NCBI RefSeq assembly: GCF_013362995.1
Contig: NZ_JABWDV010000273.1
Coordinates: 1-49,008, forward strand
Source: Streptomyces sp. TRM64462
GTDB lineage: Bacteria; Actinomycetota; Actinomycetes; Streptomycetales; Streptomycetaceae
DNA: 49,008 bases
Direction of reading: 5' to 3'
Shown here: one piece after another, positions 45,091-49,008 of the stretch
Position numbering within the stretch: position 1 is the stretch's first letter
Layout: the number at the start of each line of letters is the position of its first letter
Program-made: the position numbers and the translations under genes
The notes under the pieces: model-generated
Databases searched by the model: none
What the model was told of the DNA's origin: nothing
The model's input: the letters and a program-made list of their open reading frames with translations, nothing else

Positions 45091-46371
45091 TCACACCAGT
45101 TCCCGGCCCCGCGTCTCGGGCAGGCCCAGCAGCGCCAGCACGGCGATCCCGTAACCCACCGCACCGAACACCAGGGCCCCGCCCACGCCCCAGCTGTCCG
45201 CGAGGAAGCCCACCAGCGTCGGGAAGAACGCCCCCACGGCACGGCCCGTGTTGTACGTGAACCCCTGCCCCGTGCCGCGCACCGCCGTCGGGTACAGCTC
45301 CGCCAGGAAGGAACCGAACCCGCTGAAGATGGCCGACATGCAGAACCCGAGCGGGAAGCCCAGGACGAGGACCAGGCCGTCGGCGCCGGCCGGGATGTTC
45401 GTGTAGGCGAGGATGCACACGGCGGACAGCACGGCGAAGAGCACGATGTTCCGCTTCCGGCCCAGCCGGTCGGTGAGATGCCCACCGGTCAGATAGCCGA
45501 TGAAGGCACCGGATATCAGGAACGCCAGATAGCCTCCGGTGCCCACCACCGTCAGTCCACGCTCGGTCTTCAGATACGTCGGCACCCACGTGGCCAGGGT
45601 GTAGTAGCCGCCCTGCACACCGGTCGACAGGAGGACCGCGAACAGCGTGGTCCGCACCAGCGGCGGGCGGAAGATCACGGTGAACGAGCCCCTTTCGGCG
45701 CTGGTCCTGCGTATTTCGGCGGCCTGCGGTGCGTCCTCCACGTTCCGCCGGATGTAGACCACCAGCAGCGCGGGCAGCGCGCCCGTCCAGAACATCACCC
45801 GCCACGCGGTGTCCGCGTCGAGGAAGTGGAACACCAGTGTGTAGACGATCACGGCGAGTGCCCAGCCGGCCGCCCACGCACTCTGGACGCCGCCCAGAGT
45901 GCGGCCCCGGTGCTTGGTGGAGGCGTACTCGGCCACCAGGATCGCGCCGACCGCCCACTCGCCGCCGAAGCCCAGCCCCTGCAGGGCGCGGAAGACCAGC
46001 AGCGTGCCGTAGTCGGTCGCGAAGCCGCACGCCACGGTGAACACGGCGTAGGTGATCACTGTCACCATCAGCGCCTTCACCCGGCCGATCCGGTCGGCGA
46101 GTATCCCCGCGAGCGCCCCGCCGACCGCCGACACGACCAGCGTGACGGTGGTCAGCAGCCCCGTCTGGCCGCTGTCCAGGCTGAAGTACGCGGCGATCGC
46201 CACCATGCTCAGCGGCAGCGTGAAGAAGTCGTACGAGTCCAGCGCGTAGCCGCCGAACGCACCGCCGAACGCCCGCCGGCCGCGCGGGCCGAGGGCGCGC
46301 AGCCAGCCGAACGGACGGGAGTCGTCGTCGAGTCGGGATTCGGATGTCTTCTCGGTCTGGGTCGTACTCAT
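45091..46371 (-). CDS. MFS transporter, probable 5-oxoproline/carboxylate symporter
   Basis: A 426-residue, 12-helix major facilitator. Motifs: GGYALDSYDFFTLPLSM in helix 1, AGILADRIGRVKALM (loop 2-3), FRALQGLGFGGEWAVGAILVAEYASTKHRG, and TGGHLTDRLGRKRN in the second half, quoted in part. This is the metabolite/carboxylate:H+ symporter look (aromatic-acid, sialate or ShiA/ProP-like). Being first in the operon with pxpABC points to 5-oxoproline or a precursor as cargo, by inference. ATG at 46371 with GAGGTG upstream; divergent from the GntR gene. Confidence 0.92.
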   Translation of the reverse strand: MSTTQTEKTSESRLDDDSRPFGWLRALGPRGRRAFGGAFGGYALDSYDFFTLPLSMVAIAAYFSLDSGQTGLLTTVTLVVSAVGGALAGILADRIGRVKALMVTVITYAVFTVACGFATDYGTLLVFRALQGLGFGGEWAVGAILVAEYASTKHRGRTLGGVQSAWAAGWALAVIVYTLVFHFLDADTAWRVMFWTGALPALLVVYIRRNVEDAPQAAEIRRTSAERGSFTVIFRPPLVRTTLFAVLLSTGVQGGYYTLATWVPTYLKTERGLTVVGTGGYLAFLISGAFIGYLTGGHLTDRLGRKRNIVLFAVLSAVCILAYTNIPAGADGLVLVLGFPLGFCMSAIFSGFGSFLAELYPTAVRGTGQGFTYNTGRAVGAFFPTLVGFLADSWGVGGALVFGAVGYGIAVLALLGLPETRGRELV

Positions 46372-46435
46372 CTGCACCTCGCAGAACGGAGAGGAGCGTG
46401 CCTGAGTGGATCCGTGCAGTGCCCGACAACGTAGA

Positions 46436-46452
46436 GGATTGTTGAACGATCC
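46436..46452. promoter_or_regulatory. GntR/FCD-type operator palindrome
   Basis: GGATTGTT-G-AACGATCC is a 17-bp inverted repeat with 7 of 8 half-site bases matching. It lies 65 bases before the transporter gene and 130 before the regulator gene. The ATTGTTnAACnAT core is typical of FadR/FCD-type GntR operators. Control of the transporter-pxpABC operon is the simplest reading. Confidence 0.65.
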
Positions 46453-46581
46453 GACAAGGCTTGTGGAAAACCTGCTCTGCGTCCCGTATCCGCCCGCACC
46501 CCGCCCGCCCGGCACCGACGGATCTACGATGGCGACGGAACCGAGAGCACACGCGGCGCAGGCGCGGAGAAGGGATCGCCG

Positions 46582-47280
46582 GTGGCAACGACGGGCGGCG
46601 GACTGGCGGACGACCGCGCGCTCCTGGGGCGCACGAGCACGGCCGAGCGGGTCGCGGACATCCTGCGGACCCGGATCGCCGAGGGCTACTTCCCCCCGGG
46701 CACCCGGCTGTCGGAGGACAGCATCGGCGGTGCGCTCGGCGTCTCCCGCAACACCCTGCGCGAGGCGTTCCGCCTGCTCACCCACGAACGGCTGCTCGTC
46801 CACGAGCTCAACCGCGGGGTGTTCGTACGGCTCCTCGCCGTCGAGGACGTCGAGGACCTCTACCGCACCCGCCGGCTCGTCGAATGCGCCGTCGTCCGGG
46901 GCCTGGGCGAACCGCCGTTCGCGCTCGCGTCGCTGAGTGCCGCGGTCGCCGAAGGGCAGCAAGCGGCCGAGCACGGCGACTGGACGGGCGTCGCGACGGC
47001 GAACATCCACTTCCATCGTGAACTGGTCGCGCTCGCCGGCAGCGAACACACCGACGAACTCATGCGCCGCGTCCTCGCCGAACTACGGCTCGCCTTCCAC
47101 GCGGTGGACGAACCCCGCGAACTCCACGAGCCTTATCTCGCCCGAAACCAGGAGATTCTGGACGCCCTGCGAGTGGGGGAGCGTACCCGCGCCGAACAAC
47201 TCCTGGCCGACTACCTCGACGACTCCCGCAGCCGGCTCGTCGACGTGTACGCACGCCACGTCACCGACGGCGGCCGCTAG
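46582..47280 (+). CDS. GntR-family regulator, FCD subfamily
   Basis: A 232-residue regulator. The winged helix is at about residues 22-90 (TAERVADILRTRIAEGYFPPGTRLSED, GGALGVSRNTLREAFRLLTHERL, quoted in part); the all-helical FCD ligand domain follows. It has Asp/His metal-site residues around NIHFHRELVALAGSEH and NQEILDALRVGERTRAEQLLADYLDDS. FCD domains bind small carboxylates with a metal ion, suiting 5-oxoproline or glutamate. GTG at 46582 after GAGAAGGGA. Divergent from the transporter. Confidence 0.94.
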   Translation: MATTGGGLADDRALLGRTSTAERVADILRTRIAEGYFPPGTRLSEDSIGGALGVSRNTLREAFRLLTHERLLVHELNRGVFVRLLAVEDVEDLYRTRRLVECAVVRGLGEPPFALASLSAAVAEGQQAAEHGDWTGVATANIHFHRELVALAGSEHTDELMRRVLAELRLAFHAVDEPRELHEPYLARNQEILDALRVGERTRAEQLLADYLDDSRSRLVDVYARHVTDGGR

Positions 47281-47371
47281 GTCGCGTCCCCACGTCGTAC
47301 GAAGGTCACGCGCCGCCGCACGACCCGCGCCGTTTCGACCGCTGTCAGTGTCAGCACCTACTCTGTGCAGC

Positions 47372-48910
47372 GTGACTTCGCCTGCCCCGACGGAACCGAC
47401 GGAACTCGTTCCGCCCCAGCTCAGCGCGGGGCCGCGGCCCGCGCAGGGCCCGGCCGCCGACGAAGGACTGGCGCGGCGCCTCCGCGCGCTCGCCTGCACT
47501 GCGCCGCTCCACGACCTCGACGCCCGCAAGGCGAACCTGGCGGGGGAGTACTCGGTCTACGCCATGGCCGAAGTCGCCCTCGCCGCGATCGACCTCGTCA
47601 CGCTCCACATGGACTTCGACACGGGCGCCGACCACGAACAGATCGTCGCCCGGCTGCTGCCCCGCGTCGCCGCGCAGGCTCCGCGGCGCCCCGCCGCGGA
47701 GCACGAGCGGGTCGCCCGCTGGGTCCTGGAGAACCTGATCAACGTCGGCAGCGTCGACCGAGGCTTCCGCGCCGTCTACGGCACCTTCGGGCCCGACGGC
47801 GTGTACGTCCGCCGCGACTACGACTTCAAGCTCCTCGAAGAGGTCCCCGGCTACGGCGGCGGTGTCTACCTCCGCACCACCGACGAGGCCGTCAACGTCC
47901 TGGTCGGAGCCCTCGACACGGACGTCACCAGCGCCCAGATCGCCGCCGAAGTCAAACTTGAGGTCCTGATCAGCAGGGGCCGTCTCGCCGACGCCCAGCT
48001 CGCCGCCGAACAGGCGCGCTACCGCACCGTGCAGTACGCGGAGACCCTCCGCAAGACCCTGGAGGCCACCCGGCGCAATGTCCGCGCGGTCGACTGGCTC
48101 AGCGCCGTACCCGACATGATCGACGAGGCCCTCGCCCACGTCGCCGACCGGTACCGCCACGAGAACGCGATCCTCACCAACATCCGCAAGGCCCGCGACG
48201 AGGCCGAGGACCCCGAGCACAAGCGGCGCGCCGCCGAGCTGGTCGACATCGTCAAGGACTGCATCCGCCGCCACACCCAGCTCCAGTCCCGCCTCCTCGA
48301 AGCCGGCCCCCTCTTCCGCGCCGAACAGGACCGCCAGGCCTTCGCCCAGCCCGCCACCCGCACCGGCCTCGACCTGTACGGCCAGCTGGTCGCCCCCCTG
48401 CTGCCCCTCCCCGTCGAGCAGGCCACGCGCGTCACCGACGCCTACTTCGCGCGCGGTACGGGCCTGCGCACCCCCGGCTCCGTCCGCATGGGCGACCTGA
48501 TCGACCTGCTCCTCACCCCGCCCATGGAGCGCGAACACCTCGGCGCCGAGATGCCCGAACCCGACCTGATCGCCACACCCGACGACAGCCGCTTCAGCGA
48601 GGAGCAGCTGGCGACGGCCATGGAGCTGCTCGACCTGGAGCACGACGCACCGCGCCGCCTCTCCGGACTCCTCGCCGAGGCCCGCCGCCGCGGCGGCTCC
48701 GACCTCGCCTACCTGGTCGCCCTCCTCGCCGTCCACGCGGCCAGCCCCCCGGTCGGCACCGCCTACCGGCAGGGCGAGGAACGCCTGCTGTTCGCCGTCG
48801 ACGACGGCACCGAGCTCGACGACCCCGAGTTCGGCGGCGCCGACCTCATCGTCGGTACGGCCCTCCTCGACGCGGCCGGCATGGCCGCCGCCCGCACGGA
48901 CACGGCATGA
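47372..48910 (+). CDS. Helical protein, possible MksF/JetA-like kleisin subunit
   Basis: A 512-residue cytoplasmic protein. The first 200 residues include a possible winged helix (WVLENLINVGSVDRGFRAVYG). About 205-320 is a long Ala/Arg/Glu-rich helical, coiled-coil-prone region (ADAQLAAEQARYRTVQYAETL, RYRHENAILTNIRKARDEAE). The end (LATAMELLDLEHDAPRRLSGLL) could be a second winged helix. Such a winged helix-helical-winged helix plan fits MukF/MksF/JetA kleisins, which head SMC-like operons. I do not recognise the family with certainty, and the rest of the operon is outside the window. GTG start with no Shine-Dalgarno; a TACTCT 8 bases upstream suggests a leaderless transcript. Confidence 0.9.
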   Translation: MTSPAPTEPTELVPPQLSAGPRPAQGPAADEGLARRLRALACTAPLHDLDARKANLAGEYSVYAMAEVALAAIDLVTLHMDFDTGADHEQIVARLLPRVAAQAPRRPAAEHERVARWVLENLINVGSVDRGFRAVYGTFGPDGVYVRRDYDFKLLEEVPGYGGGVYLRTTDEAVNVLVGALDTDVTSAQIAAEVKLEVLISRGRLADAQLAAEQARYRTVQYAETLRKTLEATRRNVRAVDWLSAVPDMIDEALAHVADRYRHENAILTNIRKARDEAEDPEHKRRAAELVDIVKDCIRRHTQLQSRLLEAGPLFRAEQDRQAFAQPATRTGLDLYGQLVAPLLPLPVEQATRVTDAYFARGTGLRTPGSVRMGDLIDLLLTPPMEREHLGAEMPEPDLIATPDDSRFSEEQLATAMELLDLEHDAPRRLSGLLAEARRRGGSDLAYLVALLAVHAASPPVGTAYRQGEERLLFAVDDGTELDDPEFGGADLIVGTALLDAAGMAAARTDTA

Positions 48911-48960
48911 GCCCCACCGCCCTCCGTAACCTCATCCGCACCAAGGAGCCCCAGCCGTGA
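48907..48960 (+). CDS. 17-codon bridging micro-ORF
   Basis: MSPTALRNLIRTKEPQP starts with an ATG overlapping the preceding stop (ATGA), and its TGA overlaps the GTG of the next gene (GTGA). It contains that gene's AAGGAG ribosome site. It may serve only to carry ribosomes across the 46-base gap, or be a chance frame. Confidence 0.25.
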   Translation: MSPTALRNLIRTKEPQP

Positions 48961-49008
48961 GCGACCACCACGCCGAGCACCCCGACGCGTGGAGCGACCC
49001 GGACGCCC
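48957..49008 (+). CDS. Start of next gene, cut by the window edge
   Basis: A GTG at 48957 with AAGGAG 8 bases upstream opens VSDHHAEHPDAWSDPDA, after which the window ends. Only 17 residues are visible, acidic and low-complexity, so no family can be named. If the preceding gene is kleisin-like, this would be the MksE/JetB position. Confidence 0.7.
   Translation, partial: MSDHHAEHPDAWSDPDA

Overview
The window is very GC-rich chromosomal DNA with strong third-position G/C, frequent GTG starts and many 4-base ATGA/GTGA gene overlaps. Together with the gene families and their order (FMN riboswitch-rib operon-hisE-hisG, an rbpA gene behind a SigR-type promoter, a chitinase behind paired DasR-type repeats), this points to Streptomyces or a very close relative. 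The stretch from hisG to rbpA resembles, from memory, the core-chromosome order in S. coelicolor. I see no rRNA, tRNA, insertion sequence, integrase, CRISPR array or natural-product synthase. This is mostly a housekeeping region with a few accessory-looking patches.

Layout. 1-4.5 kb (minus strand): an ECF41-type sigma factor with its oxidoreductase partner, then a secreted GH18 chitinase. 4.5-10.4 kb (plus): an FMN riboswitch and the operon ribD-ribE-pnuC/ribM-like-ribBA-ribH, followed by hisE and hisG. 10.4-18.6 kb: a PH-domain membrane protein, two tandem CNNM/CorC-like membrane proteins, a CbbX/EccA-like AAA ATPase, a uridine-kinase-like P-loop protein, a C39-like secreted peptidase and a 51-residue membrane protein. 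18.8-25.6 kb: acyl-CoA dehydrogenase, two small conserved unknowns, an Lrp regulator beside a Crp-like palindrome, a YtcJ-type amidohydrolase, polyprenol-phosphate mannosyltransferase, FxsA and RbpA. 25.9-30.4 kb: a YczR(MocR)/YczE divergon whose minus-strand arm also carries a glycerophosphodiester phosphodiesterase and an MFS protein.

30.4-39.2 kb is the oddest part. It holds an FtsK/TraB-like ATPase lacking the P-loop lysine with a 64-residue membrane protein, and a small ankyrin protein. A 650-bp interval contains a mini-ORF ending in three cysteines and a broken collagen-like (Gly-X-Y) array of 44 triplets spread over three frames. Next come a HEAT-repeat protein, two overlapping glycosyltransferase genes and an SGNH hydrolase. 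39.2-47.3 kb is a 5-oxoproline locus: a single-chain ATP-dependent 5-oxoprolinase faces a complete pxpA-pxpB-pxpC operon with its own MFS transporter and a divergent GntR/FCD regulator; a near-perfect 17-bp palindrome lies between regulator and transporter. The window ends in a helical, kleisin-like protein and the first 17 codons of the next gene, possibly the start of an MksFEB/Wadjet-type condensin operon.

Functional logic. The riboswitch, the DasR-type repeats, the SigR-type promoter, the MocR direct repeats and the GntR palindrome give five locally readable control circuits. The most novel-looking items are the collagen-like array with its Cys-rich mini-ORF, the degenerate FtsK-like ATPase pair, the side-by-side oxoprolinase systems and the truncated kleisin-like operon at the right edge.
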